Source: Suillus spraguei
Taxonomy: Eukaryota; Basidiomycota; Agaricomycetes; Boletales; Suillaceae
Assembly (NCBI GenBank): GCA_016800925.1
Contig: JABCPU010000520.1
Span: forward strand, 1 to 43,344
Direction: 5' to 3'
DNA length: 43,344 nt
Below, piece by piece: positions 1 through 10,964 of this stretch; positions within the stretch are counted from its first letter, which is position 1, and every line of letters begins with the position of its first letter. A program made the translations under genes and the position numbers. The notes beneath the pieces were generated by a model. The model made no database searches. It was not told where the DNA came from and saw nothing but the letters and a program-made list of their open reading frames with translations.

Positions 1-28
1 ATGCCTCGTATACTTTGGCAATTCTATA

Positions 29-1468
29 TTAGTTAGTGGTGGTACAAGTCCACCCGGTTGTGGCAAAACCGATGAGGGACTTGGTGGTATCGAACACACT
101 GCAGAAGCGCTGCAGGAATATGTAGCCAAGACGAAAGTCATACCCACTGGCAGTGGGTCTGTTAAGGCTTTTAACGACGAGATATATACCAGCGTTAGGG
201 GTGAGACTGCAGGTTAACTGCGATGTAAAATGATAAACATGGGGTGTGAGGGCTGACAGAATTGACGTACCTCACCAATGTGGAAGTTCAAGGGCCGCAG
301 GGCCCCGTACTTCTCAGGGGTAATAGAGAGAAGATTAGTCGTCGGATCTAAATCCGCGCCGGGTTGCAGTCGAGTACTTCTTATAGGCATCTGTCAAACG
401 TTGATTAGACCATTATTACTCGCCGACTCTGAATACATACCGGAGGCAATGCAATGAAGGTGCAGCCACAATCCACAACACCAGGGATGTTGCCTAAGAT
501 CTTCGTGGTGCGGCACCAGGGAGATATTAGGTAACACCGCTGGCATCGTGGATTGTGGCTGCACCTTTATTTACATTGCCTCCGGTATGTATTAGCATCA
601 CATATGGCACCACTGGTGCCGTATGTGATGCTTTGATCGATACCCCAATAGCGCGATGAGGGTGACATGGTGGTGGTAGGACTGAAATAAGACAATTACT
701 ATCAGTCTGGATTGATCCAGGAGCTGCGGTAGCTTACGTGTATGCGATGTTGCCGATGTTAAAGACAGGGTCAGTTTCAACACCACCAAAGGTGAGTATT
801 CCACCGTCGTCGCTATTCATAGTGGGGGCTGGAAATAGACTAACAAGGTTCCGAGTAATGCTGCCTTGGGCAAACAGGCAGTCAGTGGTAGTCGAGAACG
901 TTTTTTCAGGACGTTCCGTGTCAAGGCTTTAGGCCCAGATACCGTCATAACTGATGCCCTCCGTTTCAGAAGCAGCACCGATTGGCAGCTTGTTGATGGT
1001 TAACCCATCAACGAGATTGACGGAATCGGTGAATAGTGTTCCTGTAGATGGTCGTGGGTATTTTCAATGATATTGTTGTATGTCATACCGTGAAGGAGCC
1101 AGATTCGTAGGTGTCCTTCATAGCCAGTTTAGTGTCGAAGCCGGTATCGGTTGGTACGTACGGAGTGACGCCGCCAACCCACGTGATCGCGCTCTCAGTG
1201 TCGACAACCAAGTCGTCTCCAATAATACATTAGCAACCGCATGTTTTCTCAGTGTTGAACTTACGGGGGAGTGGCAACTCCAACTGATATGCAGGAGAGG
1301 CATTTAACATTTCCAAAACAATACCACTATATTGTGCATTATCGCGCTGCACCGGGTTGGTACCATTGGAGAAATTTAGCCTCCTGGTCATAGGGAGGGT
1401 GATGCGGGAGTTGCGAACTTCAACGGGCGATCCCAAAGACAAGAGTGTCCGAGTCAACAAGGATGCAT
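29..1468 (-). pseudogene. A1 aspartic peptidase pseudogene, copy 1
   Basis: Secreted pepsin-type (A1, polyporopepsin-like) peptidase remnant. Seen: the pro-region motif GSPVEVRNSRITLPMTRRLN near the 5' end, then an exon reading VVDTESAITWVGG where the family has DTGS plus a Trp-Val-Gly-Ala stretch, so the first catalytic Gly is Glu. A later segment reads VVDCGCTF instead of DTGTT. The C-terminus FDTTKSLIGFATT and a stop at 29-31 match the family end. The expected start (1466-1468) is followed three codons later by a stop, because part of the signal peptide is deleted relative to the second copy at 14308-15727. An 85-bp segment carrying the second active site is duplicated in inverted orientation (427-598). 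A TATA-like stretch lies near 1505. The family is secure; loss of function is inferred from the broken start, altered active sites and scattered stops. Confidence 0.8.
427..598. repeat. Near-perfect 170-bp palindrome inside the peptidase pseudogene
   Basis: The stretch starting gaatacataccggaggcaat is repeated in reverse complement up to about 598, with the centre near 512. Arms of about 85 bp differ at scattered sites and there is almost no spacer. Each arm carries the second active-site segment of the peptidase. The other gene copy (14308-15727) has this segment only once, so this is a local inverted duplication. Confidence 0.85.
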
Positions 1469-2037
1469 GATTTACTGGAAAGTTATATCACACTCGGTGG
1501 CCATTATATATGTGATAGCGAACGCGATGGCAACGTTCGGGAACCTTGGACCTTGAAAAAGCGATGACGAGATGGTTGCGATCCGAGTCATCACGAGTGC
1601 AAGGATTCGATAAGATGTGGCAAAAGATGGTTTGCTTCCCCGGATATTCTATACCTAGACGTGACAACAGGGCCTGCTGGCATATTCAAATTGATGCGTT
1701 TCGCGCTGTCACTGAGTACCAATCTAAATGAACGAATATCCAATGGATACAAAGGAGGGGTGCTCGATATGTAAGATCGACTTGGGTCATTGCCACTGAT
1801 CAGATTGCAACTCCGAAAGAGTAGAGGTCCATCGCCACAGGCACCGGCACTCAGGGGTGCTTGGGAGTGGCGCCAAAGGACAAGAGAAAGATTTGATAGT
1901 TTATCCAAAGCTCAATGTGAATGAGCAGTGATCATGAGAAATAAAAGGGAATAAAAACAATTGATTGATAAATACAAGAAATCTAATCAAGTCCATAATG
2001 TCCAATGATGAAGTCCATAGCTAAGAAGTCCGAACTA

Positions 2038-3086
2038 TTAATTGCAAGCACCTAAATCCTTCCAAGTTCCAGAAGCATCACCGGGCTTGTTACTCTCAGT
2101 CCACTGCGTAGAGATCCATAGATGACCATTATAGATCACTTTAGAACCCCCGGAGTAAGCAGTAAACTGGTTCCAAGCAGGGACTCCGGTACAATCAACT
2201 TTGTTGCTAATCGGTTGGTTGCAAAGCCCTGTCAGAATCCACTCTCCGGCAGCAGACTCGGGATTGTTGTTATAACTCCACTGAGTAGCGGTCCACAGTT
2301 GATTGTTGAAAATCACTTGAGCGCCTGCGCTGTACTGAACCGAATGTGAGCGGAGGGAGAGATGAGATGATAACACAACTTACTGCGAGATTAACTTGCC
2401 ATGGCTGGACACCATTGCACGACACGGGTGAAGTGGACGGCTGGCTTGGCTGACCATTAGGTTGAGTTGGCCTGACAGTGGGCGTTACAGTCGTCGTGGG
2501 TGTTGGCGTGGTAAAAGGAGGCTTAGGAGTCAACGTCGTCGTGGGCGTTGGCGTACTAGTAGGCGTCAGCGTTGTCGTTGGCGTTGGCGTAGTAGTAGGC
2601 GTCAGCGTTGGCGTTGGCGTTGGCGTTGGCGTAGTAGTAGGCGTCAGCGTCGTCGTTGGCGTTGGCGTAGTAGTAGGCGTAATAGTGGGATGCGTAAACG
2701 TGGTAGTAGGCGAAGGTGTGGTAGACGTTGTAGGTGTGGTAGAGGACGATGACGAAGTGGTGGGCGTGGTAGAAGACGACGATGTGGTGGAGGGCGTAGG
2801 CGTAGTAGTAGGTATGACAGTGGGCGAAGCTGTAGGAGCTTGAGGGTCACGGGCATTGAAATGCTGAGAGGTTTTTGCAGTGTATGGGGCAGAGGGTACC
2901 TGCGAGTAACCACCAGTCGTACATAATGATGTGTAAGAAGACATTTGCTGCCCGAAAGATTAGATTTGATGCAAGTGAATGACAACGGTGACATACCTCA
3001 TTGTTGCCCCTTGGGAAGACCACTGCGCTGCTAGATGCCAAAGTGGCAGCGAGGACGAATGCGACACTGATAGATTTAGAGTACAT
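2038..3086 (-). CDS. Secreted protein with two CBM5/12-like chitin-binding modules
   Basis: Three exons (3086-2997, 2947-2384, 2334-2038) join in frame at GT/AG sites and give about 316 residues. Residues 1-21 form a signal peptide (MYSKSISVAFVLAATLASSS). Residues about 60-200 are a low-complexity Thr/Pro/Ser stalk, probably heavily O-glycosylated. The C-terminus holds two tandem modules of about 45 residues with the CBM5/12 spacing W...Y..G..V....LW...QW.....P......W...G.C. No catalytic domain is present. Likely role: binding chitin or another polysaccharide at the cell wall or in substrate. The stalk DNA is itself repetitive, which creates long Gly/Val and Arg/Trp reading frames on the opposite strand that are not genes. 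Start choice rests on the signal peptide and on a TATA-like site 79 bp upstream. Confidence 0.85.
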
Positions 3087-3164
3087 GATTATTGATGAAA
3101 ATTAACAGTGAATGGATTGTGAGTTGATGAGTTGAGTTGAAGTGTATTGCCAAAATCTGTGCTC

Positions 3165-3172
3165 CTTTTATA
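3165..3172 (-). promoter_or_regulatory. TATA-like box of the chitin-binding gene
   Basis: On the minus strand the sequence is tataaaag, 79-86 bases upstream of the ATG at 3086-3084, a plausible distance for a fungal core promoter with a short leader. Confidence 0.5.
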
Positions 3173-4096
3173 CGCCGGCAATGAATAGAGGAAGAGTACC
3201 TCATCCTAGAGCCAATATGCTTGGCGGAACTCTTGTGGAGTTCCGACGCAATTCAGTTGTAAATTGTGGCACTGTAATGAATTAGATTAGTACCCCTAAG
3301 GATGACTCATCGGATGTCTCAGATCTGACAATAGGATATCCGCTCGGTTTGAAATTTCTTTCCGCGGCCGATAGACACAATTCAATACATTTATCGAATG
3401 CTGTACCCGCGGAAACAGTGATTATTTATCCAGGAGGCGGTGGCAAGATGTGACTTACTGATGTTTTGTGGCAGAACAACGACTCATCATCATCATCATC
3501 ATCCGTCATACGCTATAGATCTCAGAAGAGGGGCCCAAATAAACCCAGAGAAATCACATTGGATAGTCCTCTTTCATCATACTAGGATTTGATGAGTGCT
3601 GTCGGTACTGGATAGTATTCGAGTTTAGTACCGTCGCGGCGTTGACGTCATGATTGGAACCAAACCTCAGAATTCATTGAACTGGTAATATCGTGAATCA
3701 AATATTTCATACAGACCCGAGATTTACCTCGACTTTAACTGGGCCTATCTCGGAGCGTGGGGGGTTCAACGGGCGCAGCTGTTTCGATTTTGGGACCGAG
3801 GACCGCAGACAACAACTAGACCAGTGGGTACACTGCATTGCGGCGTACGCAGACCCTGCGATGCTGGTAGTCGAAACATTAAGCCAGAAGAAAACCAAGA
3901 GAATCCACCCTGCCTCAGCAGCTTAGCCGTAGTACAGTAGTAGTTGCTACTACTATCCACGAATTGTCACATCCACGTGCAATCGAAGCCACTCGTCACC
4001 GTCACACAATGATAACCAGCGATACAACGACAACGACGACATGATACTGATACGTATACCATTGGCTTGATCGATATCCATATTCATGGTGCCAGC
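3173..4096. other. Intergenic, divergent promoters
   Basis: Lies between the minus-strand chitin-binding gene and the plus-strand SUZ12-like gene, so it should hold both promoters. A (cat)6 microsatellite lies near 3485-3502. Short reading frames at 3693-3960 on both strands have no recognisable motif and are not called. Confidence 0.5.
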
Positions 4097-7026
4097 ATGT
4101 CAGATCCACGGGATCGAGTACCTCCTCCCCCTCGTATCGTCAAGAGCGCTCGGAAAGTCACCGACGCAAGGCTTGATATTCCTACAAGACCAAATACCAA
4201 TGTCGCTGCGAAAACTGTCACTGACAGCTCAAGGCCAGACGCTCGCATCGCAGCACGGGCTCCCGCCACCAGACCTCCAACTGATACAAGGCCCGATAAC
4301 TATACAAGTCTAGTTGCTGCAAAAACTGCCACCAGAGTCAATGACGCCAGGCCAGACAATCGTCTCGGAGTAAAGGTTTCTGCTTTCAAATCTGCAACTA
4401 CCGCAAGGATCGATTCTCGTCCTAGAGACCAAGAGTTGAACGCGAGGCCAGTCAGTAGAAATCCATCACAACCTGGTAAGTAACTTGAACTAGCCGAAGG
4501 TGAATGAATGAATGACACTAGTGATCGCTTTCATCGATGCTGCTCAAAATGTAGCCATCCACGAACCCCTGCATCAAACTGAAGTTGCTGCTAGGGGTTC
4601 AAAGAAAGTCACTTTTAACATTGCAGACTTTCCACTGCCTGTGGAGCGGCGTCCTGTCGCCCGTAATAAGGTCGGGCAAAACTCTGGACGGTCCAATCTA
4701 GGTCTCGGTTCATCTGGTGCCCAAGAAAGAAGAGACGAGCTCCCGTCTCGATCATCTTCGTTCTTTCCCGAGAGATCTTCCCGACATGGTACTGTAGGTA
4801 AATCGTCGGCAGGCGGTACGTACAATAATTTATCCTCAACGACTCTGCGGCTTACGCCGACTAGTCCCACGCAGGGATCGCGATAGACAGTCAACCAACA
4901 ATGCACGTAAGCGTTTAAAATCGTGTCATTAGGATATCAGTACTCTTCTCAGTGTTCCTTAGTTGACCAGCACCATGCCACTAAATCGCAACAAATGCGC
5001 CTCCACATACATACTGAACCATTTTCTGGAAAATACGCGCGGAAGTTTGAAGGTGTAGGCGGCAGGGCACCTTCACGCGTGCCTCGTATGTCCAGCGCAA
5101 ACAGAGATGTCAGCCAGGACCATGTTGTCGACAGCTCAAGCGAACATAGCAGTGGGAGTGAAATCTATGTCGATGTTGGTTTGAAGCTGTCAAAATTGAA
5201 CGGTGGTGAATCCATAGGCGACTCTGTCGAGATTGTCAAGTGAGTCTAGACTCATGACAACCGTCGAGTGCTATCTGACGGTGGTTATGTAGAGAGACCG
5301 GTGTCCAGGTGAAGGCAGCTAGAAAAATTCAATATGGACGCAAATCGACGAAGGCTCCACCCGAGACGCGACGTTCCATCAGTCCTGTGAATTCCCAGAA
5401 CAGCGAATCATCTGACAATGACGAATCTGGGATACCGGCCCCTGCGCGCGAAGATAGCGAGGAATTGGAGTATGTGAATCTCCTTGACATCCCCCCTCAC
5501 AGCACTGCTCGCGAGCAAACCGAAACATTCTCAGAATCGGACGTTGCAGAAATGGATGAAGCACCTGCGGAAATACCCTCGGATACCCTTATCGAGGCTT
5601 TGGAAAACGTTTCACTGACGACCATCCGGCTCGCAAAATTACACCGTCTTCCCTTCATACTACGAAACCTCCGCAAAGGATTTCTCATTCGATGCGAGTC
5701 CCTTGGAATTGATCCGTCTCACACTATTCCACCTTCTAAACCCGTTACGGTCATATACAGCGTGTCGCAAATCACCGAACATAGGTATCCAGGACGACAG
5801 GAGACTCGGACGACAATGGGAGATTGGAGATGTCCACTTTGCGAACTTCATGGAGTATTTCCTACGCAACAAATTCTTTACGCTCATCTCCGGTGGGACC
5901 ATTTAGGAGTAGGTTTCCGGTGGGACATGGTAGGTTACATGCAGTAACAGGAGATCAGAAATTGAGCAAACTCATGCAGGATGACTATACTTTGCGGGTA
6001 CAACTTCCACTGACAAGACATGTTGCATTACCAGTTGCATTGCCTGCCGGTGGGCATGTTCCACTGTAAGGTTTTGTTCTAATCATTTCATGTCTACTGC
6101 CTGAACATTGGCAACGATGGCTGCTTCACAGATTGCCCCATTCACGTGCAATGACGGCAACTTCCACAAGAACTGCTTCGACAGAGATCACCGACTTCTC
6201 ATCCAATTTTCACAATGATGAATACACTCCGGCGACCACGCAGCCTCCATCACGAAATACCTCTGTGTTATCTCAACCTTTTCCTGACGAAAATAAACTT
6301 GATATCAAACCAAAGTGGCATAACCCGATACTTCGTACGAGCTCATTGGCATTGTCAACTACGCGTAGTAGTTCTGTATCGTCTCGCACGCTGTCTCGTG
6401 CGCCTTCCAGTCATGCTTCTGGAAGACCAACACCCCCTCCCCGACCTGATCCCCTGGGGCCTACAGCGCAGTATCCTTACTTACCTGAGTCCGATGGTGT
6501 CTATTCGTGCCGCGTGGGCGGTCCCCGGCTATATGATCTCCTAAACACACTGCCACTTCATGAGTTTGGTGTCCTCGCATGGGTAATCCTCGATAAAGAA
6601 GAAGAAATATTTGATATAGACGACGTGAGAGATGAAGACAAGGTCATGCAGGCGCTTTGGTTCCGCTGGATATTTCTCAATCGGTACGTCCAACTCAACG
6701 TGAAGACCTGACATTATGCCAACGGGGCGGCAGGAACAAATTTGTCGCGGAATTTTACAAAGGAACTAAGACGTTCATCGACGATAATTGGCAGATAATA
6801 GATCGAGCTGCTGGAGTTGCTGCTTTAAGGACGTGGCTCCTCGTACGTGTGGATAGATTGAAAATGTTGCATGTCTGACGGTGGTTGATAGGTTCTCAGC
6901 ATCAATAACTTTTTGCTGACTGCGGATGTTGTGGTACTCTTGCGTCATTATCGAGGGCTGACAGGCAAGAGACACTGGTATGATGATAGCCACGCAGCCC
7001 ATCATGAGGTTGCACCTGTATCATAA
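4097..7026 (+). CDS. SUZ12-like Polycomb protein with zinc finger and VEFS box
   Basis: Nine exons (4097-4475, 4522-4815, 4865-4906, 4933-5239, 5293-5908, 5959-6065, 6132-6683, 6734-6842, 6892-7026) join in one frame to about 846 residues. Exon 1 is basic and disordered, with repeated Ala-Arg-x-Asp-x-Arg-Pro-like motifs. Exon 5 encodes a zinc finger, WRCPLCELHGVF...YAHLRWDH (C-x2-C-x14-H-x4-H), resembling the SUZ12 finger. The last three exons encode a VEFS-like region: an acidic stretch, ALWFRWIFLNRNKFVAEFYK, a FIDDNW segment, and a final helix with LLRHYRGLTGKRHWYD. By family knowledge SUZ12 scaffolds PRC2, which methylates histone H3 Lys27 in the nucleus. The exon 5/6 junction is the least certain: a 50-base intron (5909-5958) restores frame but other choices are possible. 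No decay is visible. Family confidence is moderate to good. Confidence 0.75.
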
Positions 7027-8056
7027 TATCTGGATATATGGTACTTTCAATAATCGGACTTCTTCGACTCGATCGATCAACACTGATGCGGTGAGCTCAA
7101 AGAAGTCGCAGATATTGTTTAGGAACAATAGCGAAGCTTACTCAGAACCCAAAGAACTTACCAGAAGCTCACAATAAATGCCGATCTGTAAAGTTACTAA
7201 TAGTAGCATATACTACTGTCAGAGCATAGACTCAATAATTTAGATGTGACTTCCATGCACCACAATTCGCAACTGCCTGGCCAGGCGCCCAACTACTAAT
7301 AGTAAAGGAAGGACTGACTTTTAGATATGTGCAAGTGTCGGCCTCATGACTGCGGTCAAGTGCAGGACGCATACTGGCATGTCATGGTCGTTGCCAAAAA
7401 CTTCTATATTGATCTCAAGTCCAGCCAGTGCACCAGACACTGAGTAGTATGTGCGCTATCCCAGCTGCAGATGTTAATCGTCTCTCACAGCTGCTACACC
7501 ACAAATTACTACCTCTACAGTATAGCTAGTACGTACACCATCGATATTTGCTACTAGGTATTCAACATGTCCAGTGGACGAGGTAAGTCAGAATTGGAAT
7601 ATAGGGGAATTCAGGTCTTTTACAGCCATACGGGATGAGTTACTGTGGTCAAGGCTTTCTTGCTCTTGCTCAGCCAAAGAGAGCGATGGAGCATACTTCA
7701 TAGTGTGGTCAAGTCTCCCTGTGGATCGGACATCTAACTGATACTCCTTGGGCACCAGTGTAACTTCCATCCAGCGGGGTCGAACAGTCAAACCCCATGC
7801 TTCTTATGAATCCTTCCCTCTCCCTGAACAGCTACCTCAACAATCCGTAGTTCGGCTTTTCTTCGAACTTCAAACTATCAGCGATTTCCGCTTCCACCAG
7901 ATGAGCGTTTATCGTTTGTGTATTCGTCTTAGATAATTCCGTCATAGTCATCCGAGACCGAATATAGATTCTTCAAGTTGATCACCTGGTGTGGAAGGTG
8001 AGGCACAATTCGGACTTGCGGGCGCGCGGGTTGCGCACGTTCGAGAAGCCTCGGGG
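7027..8056. other. Intergenic, no supported gene
   Basis: A start-like ATG at 7567 is followed within 15 bases by a donor-like gtaagt, and a 62-codon frame lies at 7748-7936. I could not join these into a convincing gene, so this may be a remnant cut by the inverted repeat that begins at 8057. Confidence 0.4.
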
Positions 8057-10096
8057 ATGTACGGACATAAAGTACCTTCTGGATGCAAGGGGATTCAACG
8101 TGCAGTATCTATCTTCCTTCCTAGGGCGAAGTAGCATTCCTCATTCACTCCGCTTGGCATTCTAGTAGGACCTTCAATAGGCCGAGTGCTGGGACATATT
8201 TTTTGCGACGAGAGTGAGGCATTTAACGAAATTGGCTGAGTTGCACAAAATGTTATCAGTGAAGACAATTGCAATTGAAGAGTTGATCCCCAACGATGAC
8301 ATTGATGACGTTGACGAGCACCAAGTTACCTCGTCTCCAAGTCAACGAAGTCCAGAAAAGGGGCCACGTCAAAAAAGGAAGGTCTGTGTCAAGTCAGCGT
8401 TATCCACCGAGACTACCCGAGACAAGACTGGTAGACGAGCACGAGTCATTGGACATACGCCACTCTGGCTCAGACACTCGTTAAATTGAAGGCAAATACT
8501 AGTCCATATTGCTTTCTCCAAAGCCGATTGATTATTATATGGCGATGTATATACAACGTCCATTAAGAAAGCACTTAGATGTTAGCCGGCCACCTCATTC
8601 CTGATCACTGCTTGAGCTTGAGCTTGAACTCTCATGTTTCGGTTTGTTGTTCTTGGCAGTCCGCTTGCCGCGTGCAAAGATGCCGACCTCCTTATCTCGA
8701 ATAAAGTTCACGATGACCATCGGCCAGCTGGGGTGTGATGGAAGAATGTCATAGAACTCTGGTGCTAGTGCTCGCAATGCTGGAAGACGTGTCCACGGTA
8801 TGGAAGGGAAGTCATGGTGCTCGTTGTGGTAGCCAACCTACGCGACATGATCAACGTAGGTAAAAAAACGTTGCAACACGACGACGTACGTTGTAAGCCA
8901 GGATGTTCAGAGGACCATAATAGCTATAGGTTTCCTGGTTGAGACCATCCCATATATAATGCTCGGCAATGAAGTGGCCTGCGCAAGGATGCAGACTCCC
9001 GGCAAAGAAGCTCGAGAAGAGCAAGTATAGCAGGGGGCGTATGCCAAAGGTGCGCACCAAAACATAATTGAAGAGGAGTTGCACAATCACATTGTACAAA
9101 TGCCATCGGGTGGGCGTTTGCATTCTGACGAAGCCAGGTCTCAGGGCGTAGAAGAATATCTGGAATGTCCTAATATATGGGTGAGTTAAACTGCATGCTA
9201 GACGCGACCTGGACTCACGCGAAAAATGTCTTTCCAAGAACGTTATTGAGACAAAGCAGTTCAAAATTTGTGGGCAGATCTGTGTCTATCCCATCCTCTC
9301 CAAGATGTTTGTGATGCTCTATGTGGTATTTCTGAGCACGTCCGCAGTCCCTGTCAGCCCATGTTTGCTCACGCACACGTGTTACACACCTTGAATGCGG
9401 CGAAATAGGGTACACCAATTGGTAAGTTCGCAAAAACAGCCAGGGCCTTGTTTGCATTTATGCCCTTGAATGCTAGGTTATGCGTGATCTCGTGAATGGC
9501 GAGGAAAAGATTCTGGTTGGCAGTGCCGCCTACGGCATACGCAAGGAACAAGAAACGGAAAGAGAGCGGATGGGAGTGTCGGAGATACATGGCAAGATAG
9601 AGCTGCAGCGCTACGACAGCTAGTACGACGTATTTTGTGAGAGGTTCGTAGCCCATAAGCTTCGTAACTTCAGGGTGCGCTTTCATGATTGCCATGCGTC
9701 GCGAGCGGTGAGGTTCCTCTGTCATTATCCACAAAAATTCTGTGGGGTCTTTGGGTGGACCTGGGTAAGATACACCATCATCTTGTTCAGAAGGAGAAAC
9801 GACGGTTGTCCGACGTGAAGAACGTTTCCCTTCGGTGAAAGACTCAGCACCACCGAAGTAGCTGAAGTCTAGCAAAAAAATCAGCTCATCCAAGGCGAAT
9901 TAAAAAACCAAATTACCAATCTCTGACCCTGTCCTCTTGCAAACTGATTGTGCTGCCATGGAGCCTGTCCAGGCTTTGTCGTCTATTACGAATGAACGTG
10001 AATTAAAGTGGACAGTGCCCTAGCAAATACCTAACAGTGAGAGTAACCGAAGTTTCTTCTACCGGAATTTGATTGCTGGCTCGGCATCCGCCGGTT
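8057..10096. repeat. Left arm of a 2-kb inverted duplication carrying a desaturase
   Basis: Reverse complement of 19005-21003. Outer edge: gatgtacggacataaag here and ctttatgtccgtacatc at the far end of the other arm. Inner edge: cggcatccgccggtt here and aaccggcggatgccg there. The unit spans the whole desaturase gene, its upstream region and about 540 bp downstream. This arm has about 60 bp of upstream DNA missing in the other arm. Confidence 0.9.
8595..9959 (-). CDS. Sphingolipid delta-4 desaturase (DES1/DEGS family)
   Basis: Membrane di-iron fatty-acyl desaturase that introduces the delta-4 double bond into the long-chain base of ceramide. Five exons join cleanly. The first is 43 bases (9959-9917) and gives [14 protein letters not shown] before ...[11 protein letters not shown]. 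The protein is about 388 residues and all three histidine boxes are present: [15 protein letters not shown] and HNEHHDFP. The N-terminal [12 protein letters not shown] and [10 protein letters not shown] are typical of the family, and hydrophobic membrane spans lie between the boxes. The C-terminus is a Lys-rich stretch followed by eight Ser, longer than in the second copy. Oddity: it reads TANQNLF before box 1 where the broken copy keeps TANHNIF, and His is usual at that position. All splice sites look good. The divergent partner at 19086-20436 is a broken copy. Confidence 0.9.
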
Positions 10097-10964
10097 GTGA
10101 TCGGACCGTGGCAACTGCGCTTGGGCACACTTACCCATGACTTGACACGGCGAGGGGAAGCTTAGAGTCACCGTCTCACACGTACTTGCCTTGTTATCAG
10201 TCGGACCTTGCTCTGTTCAAACCCTGAGCAAACTCAGTCCCAACACCCGGCATTCGTAACGAAAAGACCCTCGACATTGCCATTGTTCGCTTCGATTTTG
10301 AGGCTCAAGTTGATGGCCTGAAGGCGTTGACTAAACTTGTAATCTGGTGGGCCAGGCTAAGGTTTTTTTCCGACAATTATCGTACCCCATGACGACACGA
10401 GTATCGTATGGTCGGAAACTATTTCCGACAAATTTGACTGGCTCGTCACTCCCCGCACGTTCCCTTCCCTTACTTTCCTCTCTACCTTGAATTGAGCTTC
10501 ATCACTTCGATCTTCTCACATTTTTGACATGTAAGCTTATCTCTTTCTCGCATTTCTAGCATATTAGTTTTCTTTATCAACCCTTCGTAACAAATGCGGA
10601 CTTGATGATTATATACTAGTAAGACTAGTAAGATTCAACTTTCTGAGCAAGCTAGGATGTGGTGTTCGCTGCGAACATCTGTTGACACCTTCCACATGAC
10701 TCCAGTGACCCAACACCATCATAATGGGTGATATCTCTACCTCCACGAGTAAGTGCAATATTTCCTACCCTGTCGATAACAGACTCGCTAGCTTGTCAAC
10801 AAGGACAGAACCACTAGCAACCGTGTCCACGTCAGGGGACGGGCGCCGAATCCACCGTCGCACGTGTACAGTCAATAAAAACTCGTGGGTACTTTTCACG
10901 GAGCCCTATATAGAACGAGTCCACGACCCGTTGTGCCTTCAGCATAGGAAGCTAAAAAGGAGTG
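10097..10964 (+). other. Intergenic with an unassigned ORF entering the foldback
   Basis: Pyrimidine-rich DNA around 10450-10520 looks promoter-like. An ATG at 10724 opens a 146-codon frame that runs into the foldback at 10965, so the frame is chimeric. A donor-like gtaagt lies 25 bases after this ATG (10749), so the true product, if any, would be spliced. No family is recognised. Confidence 0.4.

Larger units (their letters stand above)
1..1641 (-). repeat. Dispersed direct duplication, unit 1
   Basis: Sequence from the window start to about 1640 matches 14280-15930 in the same orientation. The match covers the peptidase remnant, its 3' flank and about 170 bp upstream (for example gagtgcaaggattcga in both copies). 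The left boundary may lie outside the window. Identity looks moderate, with many substitutions and indels, so the duplication is not recent. Confidence 0.8.

Noticed and set aside
2462..2843. Plus-strand frames rich in Gly/Val and Arg/Trp over the chitin-binding gene
   Set aside because: They are the complement of the Thr/Pro stalk repeats; the minus strand has a signal peptide, good splice sites and two recognisable domains.
8214..8489. A 91-codon frame in the 3' flank of the desaturase
   Set aside because: The homologous part of the other arm (about 20570-20850) does not keep it open, it has no motif, and it opens at a non-ATG start.
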